42,545 bases of DNA from Crocinitomicaceae bacterium (GTDB lineage: Bacteria > Bacteroidota > Bacteroidia > Flavobacteriales_D > Parvicellaceae). The translations under genes and the position numbers were made by a program. The stretch covers positions 1 through 42,545 of the forward strand of contig JABJPZ010000160.1 in assembly GCA_018663635.1 (NCBI GenBank), in the 5' to 3' direction. How positions within the stretch are numbered: position 1 is the stretch's first letter; the number at the start of each line of letters is the position of its first letter. The notes below the pieces were generated by a model that was not told the origin of the DNA, did no database searches, and saw nothing but the letters and a program-made list of their open reading frames with translations. This document shows positions 1-9,214 of this stretch, piece after piece.

Positions 1-723
1 ATCGGCTTGAGAATTCTCAGAGAAGCAATGCCTGGTTATGATGTAGTTGGAATCGATTGTGACAATTCAGGTGCAAACATAATTGGTTCGGGTGGTGCAA
101 TTCACTGCATTACTAAGGCCATTGGAGTAGACGACCCATTATTGATTTCTCATCAGGAACTACCTAATACTGCAGATGTCGTTAATCCATATAACGTTGA
201 CGCTTTAATTATGCATCGATCTGGAATAGCTAGCGCAACTTTATTTTACAAAGTTGGGATGACTGGAACTTACGTTCCCGTAGCCATGATTAATACTTCT
301 GCAGATAATTGGTCGGCTGACATTCCTGCACAAAGTGCCGGTACAAAGGTTTTTTATTATATTAATGCAACATCGATATCTGGCAAAAATCAAGTAAGAC
401 CAATAACGGCGCCAGTTGGTTATTTTCATTTTGAAGTTTCTGAAAGTGTAGGGGTTACTAGTGCAGAAATATCTTTTGGTCGTGTATTTCCAAACCCATC
501 AGCAGGTTTGACATGTATTGAAGTGAAGAATACGACTTCTTTTTCAGGAACCTTATCCGTTTATAATGTTCTTGGACAGGAATTAGAAACCATTCATTCT
601 GGTTTCTTTAGCGGTCATAATCGAAAATACTTTATCGATGTCTCTGATTATTCTGCTGGGGCTTATCAGGTTGTACTCAAATCAAATTCTATTTCACAAT
701 CGATGCCATTGCTTGTGCATTAA
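1..723 (+). CDS. C-terminal part of secreted peptidyl-arginine/agmatine deiminase-family (PAD_porph) protein with T9SS type A sorting domain; 5' end outside window
   Basis: Frame open from base 1; GGAIHCITKAIG matches the catalytic-Cys motif of the agmatine deiminase/PPAD family; C-terminal VFPNPSAG...VYNVLGQEL...YSAGAYQVVL is a type A CTD. Confidence 0.75.
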   Translation: MGLRILREAMPGYDVVGIDCDNSGANIIGSGGAIHCITKAIGVDDPLLISHQELPNTADVVNPYNVDALIMHRSGIASATLFYKVGMTGTYVPVAMINTSADNWSADIPAQSAGTKVFYYINATSISGKNQVRPITAPVGYFHFEVSESVGVTSAEISFGRVFPNPSAGLTCIEVKNTTSFSGTLSVYNVLGQELETIHSGFFSGHNRKYFIDVSDYSAGAYQVVLKSNSISQSMPLLVH

Positions 724-740
724 AAAAACATCTTTTCGAA

Positions 741-1406
741 CTAATAGTTTAAGTAATAAACGGCAGTGTCACCAGTATTGCAAGTAATTGAATTACTGTA
801 AGAATTTGTAAAACCATTTTTTGTAACTACCCAACCAATATCAAGAGTGGTATTGCCAAGGGTTAAACATTTTAATGAAGTGTTAACGGTGTCACCAATT
901 AAAACCGAGATGGTGTTGCCACAACAGCTACTGCAAATGGGCTGGCTGCTCGTAATTTGATATTGCAACAAGTCCGAAGAGTCTACCGGGCTTGTATTTT
1001 TAATAATTACTTTGTACCAGGCTTTTGGTTGCAAATAAAAATCATAGGTGTTGGTTTCATTTTTTTGTAGTTCGTCAGAATCAAACACAAGCGATTCACT
1101 AAACCTATTTTGCCCTGCTACATCAATTTTATACTCAATTGCATTGTAAGCTTCAAAATCATGCAAGTATTTACCAAGTGCATTTGAATTAGTGGTATGA
1201 AACACTACAAAATTATTAGAATATGTGCCAGATGAAATTTCTTTTACGGCTAATTGAATTTCTGCATCAGAGACTGCACCAGTGGCATCACTTATTGTTC
1301 CTTCAATTGTAATTCTTGCTGGTTCGGGTTTTTTACAGGAACAAAAGGTTGCGAATAGGACAATTATGAATAAGTTTAAAAAAGAAACAAAAGGAGAACT
1401 TCTCAT
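741..1406 (-). CDS. Hypothetical lipoprotein with CarboxypepD_reg-like domain
   Basis: Lipobox-like LFATFCSCKK; ITIEGTISDATGAVSDAEIQL resembles a carboxypeptidase regulatory-like domain. Confidence 0.6.
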   Translation of the reverse strand: MRSSPFVSFLNLFIIVLFATFCSCKKPEPARITIEGTISDATGAVSDAEIQLAVKEISSGTYSNNFVVFHTTNSNALGKYLHDFEAYNAIEYKIDVAGQNRFSESLVFDSDELQKNETNTYDFYLQPKAWYKVIIKNTSPVDSSDLLQYQITSSQPICSSCCGNTISVLIGDTVNTSLKCLTLGNTTLDIGWVVTKNGFTNSYSNSITCNTGDTAVYYLNY

Positions 1407-2218
1407 TTCATGTTAAAGGTGTCGGTTGCATTATCGTAGCTTAAATAATATTCTGCTTTTTCTAAATTAGAAACCTTCACAGAATCTCCGTAACCTCTTT
1501 TGACTAACCTTCCGTATAAATCATGTATTTCGAATTGTGTAGGTAGAGAAAAAACCAACTCTTTGGTCCTTTTGTTATAGATAAAAGTTAGTTTAGGTAT
1601 AGTCGACTTGTGTATTACAGAAGTACTCTTTTTAATTTTACCTTCATAATTCCTCTGAATAATGCGGAACTTATTGTTTCCAGAAATCAATTGAACTTTA
1701 AATAAATAGTCATGCTTGTCAGGCGTGCCAATTCCAGCAATTTGACCAACATCCACCCATTTATTCCATTTAAATTGTTGTACAATATAGTCTAAAATAC
1801 CTGCTTCATTGGAAGTGGTCCAGGTTAATATTCCTTCCGAGTTTAAATCAATTTTTTCGGTTTCGAACGTTGGTTTTGGCTTTAGACCCGCTGGATTTAA
1901 AACTTTAGGCGCACAACCACTTTTGTGTTTGATTTCAATAACAACTCTTTCCCCTGTCTTCAAGTCGAATTGTTTTAAGTCAATTTCAAATGCTTTGCCA
2001 TTTACCTCATCAGGTATGAGTTCTCCATTCACTCTAACTTCATAAGTGCAGTAACCGACTCCATTCTCCGGATACGGATTTGCAACATATATATTTCGAT
2101 TTTGGTATTTGCCTTCAAGAATAATAATCCCTTCTTTTTCATAATCATTCACGTCATATGTGAAAGACATGAGTATGACCAAAATGGATATGGCTACTAT
2201 TTGAAGAAGTGGTTGCAT
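1403..2218 (-). CDS. Hypothetical secreted protein with a T9SS-CTD-like C-terminus
   Basis: N-terminal hydrophobic signal; FEIHDLYGRLVKRG...VSNLEKAEYYLSYDN resembles the type A CTD core; ATGA overlap with downstream ORF. Confidence 0.55.
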   Translation of the reverse strand: MQPLLQIVAISILVILMSFTYDVNDYEKEGIIILEGKYQNRNIYVANPYPENGVGYCTYEVRVNGELIPDEVNGKAFEIDLKQFDLKTGERVVIEIKHKSGCAPKVLNPAGLKPKPTFETEKIDLNSEGILTWTTSNEAGILDYIVQQFKWNKWVDVGQIAGIGTPDKHDYLFKVQLISGNNKFRIIQRNYEGKIKKSTSVIHKSTIPKLTFIYNKRTKELVFSLPTQFEIHDLYGRLVKRGYGDSVKVSNLEKAEYYLSYDNATDTFNMK

Positions 2219-2295
2219 GGGTTAAAGTTACAATGTATACGTTAAATAGCCATAAAAGTGACACAGAAATGTTACATTTCGCTCAATATCATGGA

Positions 2296-2550
2296 TTAAT
2301 GCCTAAAATGAATAAACAAACGACCCCAATTCTTCCCATCCTTTTCTACTCTGTGGTACTTTTGTTTGATTGTTTTCTGGTTTAAAAATCGGAGAACTTT
2401 CTTTTTTAGTTGACCAGAGCCTTTCCCTGGAATGATTTCAACCAATTTTATTTTTTTTTCGATGGCCTCTTCAACGATGTCTTCCAGAGCTTGATCAATC
2501 AAATTGCCTTTGTTGTAAATAGCGTGAAGGTCTAACTTAAGTTTGGCCAT
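2296..2550 (-). CDS. Small Smr-domain protein
   Basis: LDLHAIYNKG...IIPGKGSGQLKKKV matches Smr motifs (LDLHG..., GxGxG); start taken at MAKLKLDLH (2550) rather than the longer ORF start. Confidence 0.7.
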   Translation of the reverse strand: MAKLKLDLHAIYNKGNLIDQALEDIVEEAIEKKIKLVEIIPGKGSGQLKKKVLRFLNQKTIKQKYHRVEKDGKNWGRLFIHFRH

Positions 2551-3130
2551 GACGAATTTTATAGGAATTACAAAAGTCGACAATTTGTGGAAAAAAACAA
2601 TTGAATTCAGCATCATATAAATTCTCGTGCAATAACAAATCTGAGCTTGCATTTTTCATATTGTTTTGGAACTTGGTTCTTTTGGATAATCCATTAAGCG
2701 CTTTAGAAATACCTATTACATTTTGATAGCTGCTCAGCCAATTGTCTTCGACCATTTTGTGAAATATCAATTGGGATAATGGCGGCATGGATTCGATGTT
2801 CTGTTCAAGAATTTGATATTTGTTACGGATGAACATTTCTAGCGGTTCTTCGCTATATTTCAACCAATTCTTGCAAAGGAAATAGTCATAAAATAAATCT
2901 ACTAGGACTCCAGAAAATTTATGATGTCGAGGGTATAGCCGCTCTTTACCTTTTAATACAACTTTATGATTATCAGTGAATGAGTCAATTGCTCTATGCA
3001 TCTTAATTCCCATTGCTATTCGCCGGGAATAGTTTGAAAAAGCTTTCCCTTTAACAGCATCGCCAATAAAGTTGCCAACTAGCAATTCGTTATCATTTCC
3101 ACTAAGAAAAAGATGCGCAAGGTAATTCAT
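2537..3130 (-). CDS. Acyl carrier protein phosphodiesterase (AcpH family)
   Basis: MNYLAHLFLSG...LVGNFIGDAVKGK...GIKMHRAIDSFTD...FSGVLVDLFYDYFL are characteristic AcpH motifs. Confidence 0.85.
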   Translation of the reverse strand: MNYLAHLFLSGNDNELLVGNFIGDAVKGKAFSNYSRRIAMGIKMHRAIDSFTDNHKVVLKGKERLYPRHHKFSGVLVDLFYDYFLCKNWLKYSEEPLEMFIRNKYQILEQNIESMPPLSQLIFHKMVEDNWLSSYQNVIGISKALNGLSKRTKFQNNMKNASSDLLLHENLYDAEFNCFFPQIVDFCNSYKIRHGQT

Positions 3131-3210
3131 TGGTAATTATGTTCTATTGTGATTTGATTCATACCTTTCCAGTAAATTTAGTAAAAACACTAATTGTTTA
3201 GTTTATCAAT

Positions 3211-4242
3211 ATGAGTAAGGTTGTTTCTTATTGGATTGCTCAGGTGCTGGGTTGGGGAACACTGATTACATTGGGTTTAATTTTTCAGAAAGGAGATATA
3301 CAGCCGGAATTTATTTTGGAGGCGGCACTTTTCTTTCTGTCAGGAATAGCAATAACTCATTTATACAGAAGCATTATTATTAAATGGAATTGGTTAACGC
3401 TAAAATTGATTAAGCTAATTCCACTTGTATTACTCGTAAGTATTCTATTGTCTGTGCTGTTTTTTTCTGCTGATTTTATGATGGATTATTTTCTGGGAAG
3501 GCGACCGATTATATTGAATAACTCAGGTAAAGTAATTTTCCAGATTCTGAGTTATGCTTCTTACTTTTTATTTTGGTCAATTATCTATTTTGGATACCAT
3601 CTTTTTGAAAAATCTCGAGAACAGGAAATAAGAAATATAAAACTCATAGCAACTAAAAATGTAGCTGAATTACAAAATCTGAGAACACAACTTAACCCTC
3701 ATTTTATGTTTAATTCCATGAATAGTATCAGGGCTCTAGTCGATGAGAATCCTGAAAAAGCTAAAGTCGGAATCACCAAGCTATCTAATTTACTCAGAAG
3801 TACTTTGATAGCAGGTAAAAAAGATTTATTGCCATTCGAAGATGAATTAGATATCGTAAAGGATTATCTAGATTTGGAAAAAATTCGATTCGAAGAACGC
3901 TTAAATTTTTCATTTGAAATTGATACTGAATTATTGAAGAGAAATTTCCCCCCGTTGTTATTGCAAACCATTGTTGAAAATGCAGTTAAACACGGTATTT
4001 CAAGTTTGTCTCAGGGAGGGCGAGTTTATATTTCTGCCAAAATGGAAGATGATAATATGATTATTCGGGTTTTAAATTCGGGAAACTATCATCCAGACAA
4101 ACGTTCTAAATCCACGGCTATAGGAATCGAGAATTCGAAAAAAAGGCTGCAAATCATGTTTGGAGATAAAGCACATTTGAAAATTGGAAATTATGCGGAT
4201 GAGGTTAGAACGACAATTACTCTTCCTTTGATAAATATATAG
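3211..4242 (+). CDS. LytS/YehU-type sensor histidine kinase
   Basis: N-terminal TM helices; QLNPHFMFNSMNSIRALV His_kinase motif and PLLLQTIVENAVKHGI HATPase N-box. Confidence 0.9.
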   Translation: MSKVVSYWIAQVLGWGTLITLGLIFQKGDIQPEFILEAALFFLSGIAITHLYRSIIIKWNWLTLKLIKLIPLVLLVSILLSVLFFSADFMMDYFLGRRPIILNNSGKVIFQILSYASYFLFWSIIYFGYHLFEKSREQEIRNIKLIATKNVAELQNLRTQLNPHFMFNSMNSIRALVDENPEKAKVGITKLSNLLRSTLIAGKKDLLPFEDELDIVKDYLDLEKIRFEERLNFSFEIDTELLKRNFPPLLLQTIVENAVKHGISSLSQGGRVYISAKMEDDNMIIRVLNSGNYHPDKRSKSTAIGIENSKKRLQIMFGDKAHLKIGNYADEVRTTITLPLINI

Positions 4243-4243
4243 T

Positions 4244-4966
4244 ATGAAAATAATAATTATTGATGATGAAAGATTGGCCCGTCAGGAACTTGCAAATTTA
4301 TTGAGTGAGTATGCCGAGGTAGAAATAGTAGATCAGTGCAGCAATGCTAACGACGCAATCGCTAGTATTGAAAAATGGAATCCAGATCTTATTTTTTTAG
4401 ATATTAACATGCCCGAAAAATCTGGTTTTGATCTTTTGATAGAATTAGAATACGTTCCTAAAGTTATTTTTGTAACCGCCTATGACGAATTTGCATTAAA
4501 GGCATTTGAAGTGAACGCATTAGATTACTTGCTAAAGCCCGTTGATCCGAATCGTTTACAGGATGCGGTTAACAGGATTAGTGCTGAAGAAGAATTAAGT
4601 CCAGATATATTTGAAGAGCAGAATGGAAGGCTTGGAATGAATGATCAAATATTTTTAAAAGATGGGGAAAAGTGCTGGTTTGTTCGATTGGAAGATATCC
4701 GACTGTTTGAATCAGAAGGGAATTACGTTCGTGTATTTTTTCAAAATTTTAAACCGCTAATTCTGAAGTCATTGAATACCTTGAATGATCGGTTAGACCA
4801 AAAACATTTCTTTAGAGTAAGCAGAAAGTACATTGTTAATTTATCATACATTGATAAAGTTGAAAACTGGTTTAATGGAGGCCTTCAGTTAACATTGAAA
4901 AATGGGGAAAAAATAGAGGTCTCTCGCCGACAAGCAACAAAATTCAAAGACTTAATGAGTCTATAA
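4244..4966 (+). CDS. LytTR-family response regulator
   Basis: Receiver domain (IIIDDERLAR, DLIFLDINMPEKSG) and LytTR DNA-binding domain (FESEGNYVRVFF...FFRVSRKYIVNLSYI); starts 2 nt after the kinase gene. Confidence 0.92.
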   Translation: MKIIIIDDERLARQELANLLSEYAEVEIVDQCSNANDAIASIEKWNPDLIFLDINMPEKSGFDLLIELEYVPKVIFVTAYDEFALKAFEVNALDYLLKPVDPNRLQDAVNRISAEEELSPDIFEEQNGRLGMNDQIFLKDGEKCWFVRLEDIRLFESEGNYVRVFFQNFKPLILKSLNTLNDRLDQKHFFRVSRKYIVNLSYIDKVENWFNGGLQLTLKNGEKIEVSRRQATKFKDLMSL

Positions 4967-5072
4967 ATTCATCGTAATATTTCAACGTTTTATCCATGCC
5001 AAAATTTAGTTAGTAGAAATTCTGTAACGAGTTTAAATTATTGTTCCCATATTGTAGATAAGAAATCAACGC

Positions 5073-5465
5073 ATGGATCAACTTTACATTCAGGAAACTG
5101 CTCTCACGCCAGAAGTTATTTTCCGCCCTAGTGATGGTACTTTTGTAATTTCAGGAAAGTCAATTCCTGAGGATGCTGAGTCCTTTTATAGTCCAATTCT
5201 AGATTGGGTGGATCAATTCTCTAAAAATGTATCTTGTGAGGTACATTTATCTATTGAATTAGAATTCTTCAATATATCGTCTTCTAAAAGGCTACTATTC
5301 TTAATGTACAAGCTAAATGAGCTTGTGGATCAAGGAGAAAAAGTAGAAATAACATGGATGTGTAAGGAGAATGATGATGATATGTACGAGGTAGGTCAAG
5401 ATTATGCATTTATGGTGAATATTCCATTTCATTTTTATGCTAACGGTGAAAAAATGCTAGCGTAA
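5073..5465 (+). CDS. DUF1987/SiaC-family protein (copy 1)
   Basis: TPEVIFRPSDGTFVISGKSIPEDAESFYSPILDWVDQF is the DUF1987 signature. Confidence 0.85.
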   Translation: MDQLYIQETALTPEVIFRPSDGTFVISGKSIPEDAESFYSPILDWVDQFSKNVSCEVHLSIELEFFNISSSKRLLFLMYKLNELVDQGEKVEITWMCKENDDDMYEVGQDYAFMVNIPFHFYANGEKMLA

Positions 5466-5574
5466 CGATTTGTTTTTCGATTTTTTTTTAATTTCTAATC
5501 ATTAATAGGGAATCTTCTTTGACCTAAAACCATTTTTCTCAAAAGAATTCTATAATATCTGATGGAATAATCAA

Positions 5575-5865
5575 TTGAAACCTAGTTTTGTACTATTTTT
5601 GGCCGAATCAGTGCGAATAGTAAAAGAAATACCTCATAGACAGTTCAAAATTACCATCTTTTCATGGAATGGGAAGTTCCAGATTAAAATAGAACTTGAT
5701 CAATACGAACAGGTTTTCAAAATTAATGAACAGGATGTTGAAGGAATAGATGATGTTGTAAACATGTTAGATGCCGACTTCCTGAAAACTACCATGCATC
5801 GTTTCTTAACTATGCGCTCTGATTTTACAGAATCTTTCAAGCGAAAAAATTTTATCAATGAATAA
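5575..5865 (+). CDS. Hypothetical protein, TTG start
   Basis: Open frame between SiaC-like and OmpH-like genes; overlaps next CDS by 8 nt; no in-frame upstream ATG. Confidence 0.5.
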   Translation: MKPSFVLFLAESVRIVKEIPHRQFKITIFSWNGKFQIKIELDQYEQVFKINEQDVEGIDDVVNMLDADFLKTTMHRFLTMRSDFTESFKRKNFINE

Positions 5866-6532
5866 TAAAGCCCTTTCCGTGGTTAACGTTCTGCTAATAG
5901 TAGCAGTGATAGTACTGTTTATCATGCAACTGAATAATTCAGAACCTGTAGTACATCATGAACAACTGATTGATAAGCCGGTTTCAGAAGAAAATATCCA
6001 AGATCAAGTTTTGACAAAGCCGGATTCTGCCACTGTTAAACTTCCAGAATTCAATCGAGGTTTGAAAATTGCATTTGTTAATTCGGATAGTCTTAATAAG
6101 AATTATAAGTATTATGAGGATGCGAAAAACGAGATCAGCCAGGAATTGGCCAAGGTGCAGGGAAGAATAGAAGGAAAAAAAAATACCCTAATGAAAAAGT
6201 ATGCTGCTTTAGAACAAAAGGCCCAAGGTGGTCAAATGTGGAATGATGAAATTCAAGCAGAAGCTGCTAAACTGCAGGAACAAGAAATGAGATTGGGGCA
6301 AGAAGCACAAGAGCTCCAGGCAAAACTTGCTAATGTAGAATATGAAGTTACGTTAAAAGTAATCAACGAAACAGCCGATTACTTAGATGAAATTGGTAAG
6401 GAATTGGGATATGATTATGTACTTACTTATGCGAAGTCTAATCAAATCATTGTTTTCGCGAACGAAGAATTCGATATTACTGATTATGTAACGAAAAAAT
6501 TAAATGAAGCATACGCTTCAAAAAAGAACTGA
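5858..6532 (+). CDS. OmpH/Skp-family periplasmic chaperone-like protein
   Basis: N-terminal TM/signal; KIAFVNSDSLNKNYKYYEDAKNE, coiled coil, DYVLTYAKSNQIIVFANEEFDITDYVTKKLNEAY. Confidence 0.82.
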   Translation: MNNKALSVVNVLLIVAVIVLFIMQLNNSEPVVHHEQLIDKPVSEENIQDQVLTKPDSATVKLPEFNRGLKIAFVNSDSLNKNYKYYEDAKNEISQELAKVQGRIEGKKNTLMKKYAALEQKAQGGQMWNDEIQAEAAKLQEQEMRLGQEAQELQAKLANVEYEVTLKVINETADYLDEIGKELGYDYVLTYAKSNQIIVFANEEFDITDYVTKKLNEAYASKKN

Positions 6533-7083
6533 TGCTAATTGCCCAAGCTAAAAAGGAGGAGAACGTTGTTGAATACGTATTGTATATGTTTCAACTTCAG
6601 GATTTAATACGAGGACTGCGCTTTGAAGAGGAGTCTATTCGATCGAATTTGGCCATGCCCATGGCCAAATCCAAGGAGGAAGAAGAATTGATAATGGATT
6701 GGTATCGTGACCTAGTTAAAAAGATGACAACAGAGGGTTTACGTGAAAAAGGGTTTGTAAGTGATGTACTTTCCGTCATCGGCGAATTATCACTTTTGCA
6801 CGGAATGCTCATGCAACAGCTCAATGATAAAACATACGCTGGTATTTTTGAAAAAGCAATGCCTTTTATAGAAGAGTATAAAGTCAAATCAAAAGATGAA
6901 AAAGTGTCAGATATCTTGATTTGCGTCAATGCGATGTATGCAAAATTATTACTTAAATTAAAGAAGACTCCAATTTCGAAAGAGTCGGAAGAGGCGTTCA
7001 CCACGTTTTCTGCTTTATTGGCCTACCTTGCAATCAAATACAAAGAAATGTATCAAGGTAAACTGTCGTATTCTTTAAATTGA
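6532..7083 (+). CDS. DUF4924-family protein
   Basis: MLIAQAKKEENVVEYVLYMFQLQDLIRG matches the N-terminus of DUF4924-like Bacteroidota proteins; 1-nt overlap with upstream gene. Confidence 0.7.
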   Translation: MLIAQAKKEENVVEYVLYMFQLQDLIRGLRFEEESIRSNLAMPMAKSKEEEELIMDWYRDLVKKMTTEGLREKGFVSDVLSVIGELSLLHGMLMQQLNDKTYAGIFEKAMPFIEEYKVKSKDEKVSDILICVNAMYAKLLLKLKKTPISKESEEAFTTFSALLAYLAIKYKEMYQGKLSYSLN

Positions 7084-7194
7084 TTCTTAAATCAGCTTAA
7101 ACTAAATAATATTCGATAAAATCAGTTTTAATCTTTACGCTTGCGTATATTAGTGTGCAAGTATCTTTCTAATCATTAGTTGAATAGTTAAAAA

Positions 7195-8043
7195 ATGAAA
7201 GCGAACATGATAAGAAACTCATTAATTTTTCCATCCATTCTACTCTTTGTTGCTATGCTCTGTTCCTGCGCGAGCGATGATCACGATGAAATAGTTGAAG
7301 AAGAGGATTACAATAAACCAATAGCAAACCTTGCTTTAGACGAGGTGGAGTTGGTAATGATTCCAACACCGGTTCAAACTCCAACCATATTGGTTCATTC
7401 TAAATGCAACTATAATCCAAGCCATATTGAGTTTGCTGACCTTGTAAATAAGTCTACGACCAGCAGTCAAAAAGCGATTAGTTTAGGAATTAGTATTGTG
7501 GATTTTACCTACGCAGGTGTTAATAAAGACCATATTTTGGCCAAAGAGAAATTAGCAAATTGCATAGGTTTAATGGATGACTTAGGAATAGACATTCCTA
7601 AGGATGAGAAATTTTTAGCCAGAATAGAGGATAATATGGAAAACAACGATTCACTCTCGTTTTATGTCCTTTCTGCTTTTGAAAGAAGCACACAGTATTT
7701 TAAAAACACAGACAAGGAGGAGCTAGGGATATCCATTTTAGTGGGTACCGCTTTAGAAAGCTCTCTTCTTTTAACTCAAGATTTGAATCCTGAGCTGAAT
7801 AGTTTGTATTTTAATTTCTTTAGCCAGCAAAAACAGTACGCCATGGGTTTAGAGGTTATTATGAGAAGATTTAAAGGGCTTGAATCGATGAAAAGAAATA
7901 TAGAAATTGCTGAAAAGTTGAGAGGAGCCTTTGAAAAGTATGAAGAATGGGCAACTTCGGCGGATAGTGCGTTAAGGTTCGAAGAAAGCAAGGACAACTT
8001 AATTGCTGAAATTATTGAAGTAAAAGAAAATTGTTACCATTAA
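7195..8043 (+). CDS. Hypothetical lipoprotein
   Basis: Signal peptide with lipobox-like LFVAMLCSCAS. Confidence 0.6.
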   Translation: MKANMIRNSLIFPSILLFVAMLCSCASDDHDEIVEEEDYNKPIANLALDEVELVMIPTPVQTPTILVHSKCNYNPSHIEFADLVNKSTTSSQKAISLGISIVDFTYAGVNKDHILAKEKLANCIGLMDDLGIDIPKDEKFLARIEDNMENNDSLSFYVLSAFERSTQYFKNTDKEELGISILVGTALESSLLLTQDLNPELNSLYFNFFSQQKQYAMGLEVIMRRFKGLESMKRNIEIAEKLRGAFEKYEEWATSADSALRFEESKDNLIAEIIEVKENCYH

Positions 8044-8054
8044 AGTAGAAAAAT

Positions 8055-9047
8055 ATGAAGCATTTTTTGATTTTGTTTTTGCTCCTGATAATAGGAGAAT
8101 CTGTTTTTGCATCAAGGACAAGAATTACATCACAATCAAGTGGTAATTGGCGAGATATTAGCACATGGGATTTAGGTCGGACGCCGCAGAACGGAGATAT
8201 AGTCGTAATTGATGCACTTCATACGGTTACGGTCATAACCAACAATGGTACTTGCAATGGCGCGCCAGATTCACATTTGTATGTTAGTGGTACATTAACT
8301 TTTTCAAATGGATCAAAATTAAGACTGGGTTGCGCTTCATCTGTGACGATTGAAGTGGGAGGATTACTTGCAGGAGGCTCCGGAGGAGGCTCAAGTAAGA
8401 AATTATATATATGTGAAAATGAGCAATGGAACTCTGGAGATCCAGATGTGCCTGGATTTTATGTTTTTGGAAAGCCTTTACCTATAGAATTAATGGACTT
8501 TAGTGCGGAAGTAAGCGATAGTTATATTTTATTAGATTGGTTAACGGCTGCAGAGGAAAACAATGATTATTTCGAAATTTTAAGAAGTAAGAATGGATTG
8601 AGCTATGAAGTAATCGGTCAAGTTGCAGGTGCGGGAACTACTAATAACACCATGATTTACGAGTTCGAAGATTATAGTCCGCTTGAGGGACTTTCATACT
8701 ATAGGCTAAGACAGACAGATTATGATGGCAAGTCCGAATCATTTAGTCCCATTGCTGTGGAATTTACCGTAGAAGCTGATGGCTCATGTGTTTTAACTGT
8801 TTATCCTAATCCGTGCCCTGGAAGCTGTAAAGCGAAGCTAAATGAGTGTCCTAAGGGCAGCCCTCAGGTCAGGTTAATGATGACGGATGCAACGGGCCAT
8901 TTGGTTAATGAAGTTTACGATTCCAGAAATTTTGATGGCTCATTTGATATACATATTGACAAAACCAATAATTTAAAACCAGGTGTTTATGTTATATCAG
9001 CGATAATAGGAGAAGAAAATATTTCTGAAAAGATAATTATGAAATAA
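8055..9047 (+). CDS. Secreted G8-like/T9SS type A cargo protein, tandem paralog A
   Basis: Signal peptide; SGNWRDISTWDLGRTPQNGDIVVIDALHTVTV G8-like start; C-terminal VYPNPCPG...LKPGVYVISA CTD. Confidence 0.8.
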   Translation: MKHFLILFLLLIIGESVFASRTRITSQSSGNWRDISTWDLGRTPQNGDIVVIDALHTVTVITNNGTCNGAPDSHLYVSGTLTFSNGSKLRLGCASSVTIEVGGLLAGGSGGGSSKKLYICENEQWNSGDPDVPGFYVFGKPLPIELMDFSAEVSDSYILLDWLTAAEENNDYFEILRSKNGLSYEVIGQVAGAGTTNNTMIYEFEDYSPLEGLSYYRLRQTDYDGKSESFSPIAVEFTVEADGSCVLTVYPNPCPGSCKAKLNECPKGSPQVRLMMTDATGHLVNEVYDSRNFDGSFDIHIDKTNNLKPGVYVISAIIGEENISEKIIMK

Positions 9048-9057
9048 TCAATCGAAT

Positions 9058-9115
9058 CTGCAAGATTTTTTTATCGTTAACAAAAACTATCTGACGCCTG
9101 CAAACTTTTTTTGTC
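9058..9115. repeat. Imperfect direct repeat CTGCAA(ga/ac)TTTTTTT(a/g)TC, 40-bp period
   Basis: Copies at 9058-9075 and 9098-9115, 15/18 identical by eye, between the two paralogs. Confidence 0.4.
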
Positions 9116-9202
9116 ATCTAATCTGATATTCTTGTCATTCAATACCGCTCAGTTGTAATTTTTTTAAGCTAAACAAGGTGCTGCCAACGTACATTTGGTA
9201 AA

Positions 9203-9210
9203 TAATTTTG
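9203..9210 (+). promoter_or_regulatory. Candidate Bacteroidota -7 element TAnnTTTG upstream of paralog B
   Basis: TAATTTTG matches the TAnnTTTG consensus; no clear -33 element. Confidence 0.3.
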
Positions 9211-9214
9211 CACC

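Noticed and set aside
1809-2045. Opposite-strand ORF of 78 aa inside 1403-2218
   Set aside because: Lies wholly antisense to a better-supported CDS; low-complexity translation and no start context. Same reasoning applied to the other short antisense or out-of-frame ORFs in the track (e.g. 241-429, 6597-7004, 13273-13569, 33379-33789, 34186-34647, 41947-42174).
7140-7161. CTTGC...GCAAG inverted repeat upstream of 7195
   Set aside because: Only 5 paired bases with a 12-nt loop; too weak to call a regulatory hairpin.
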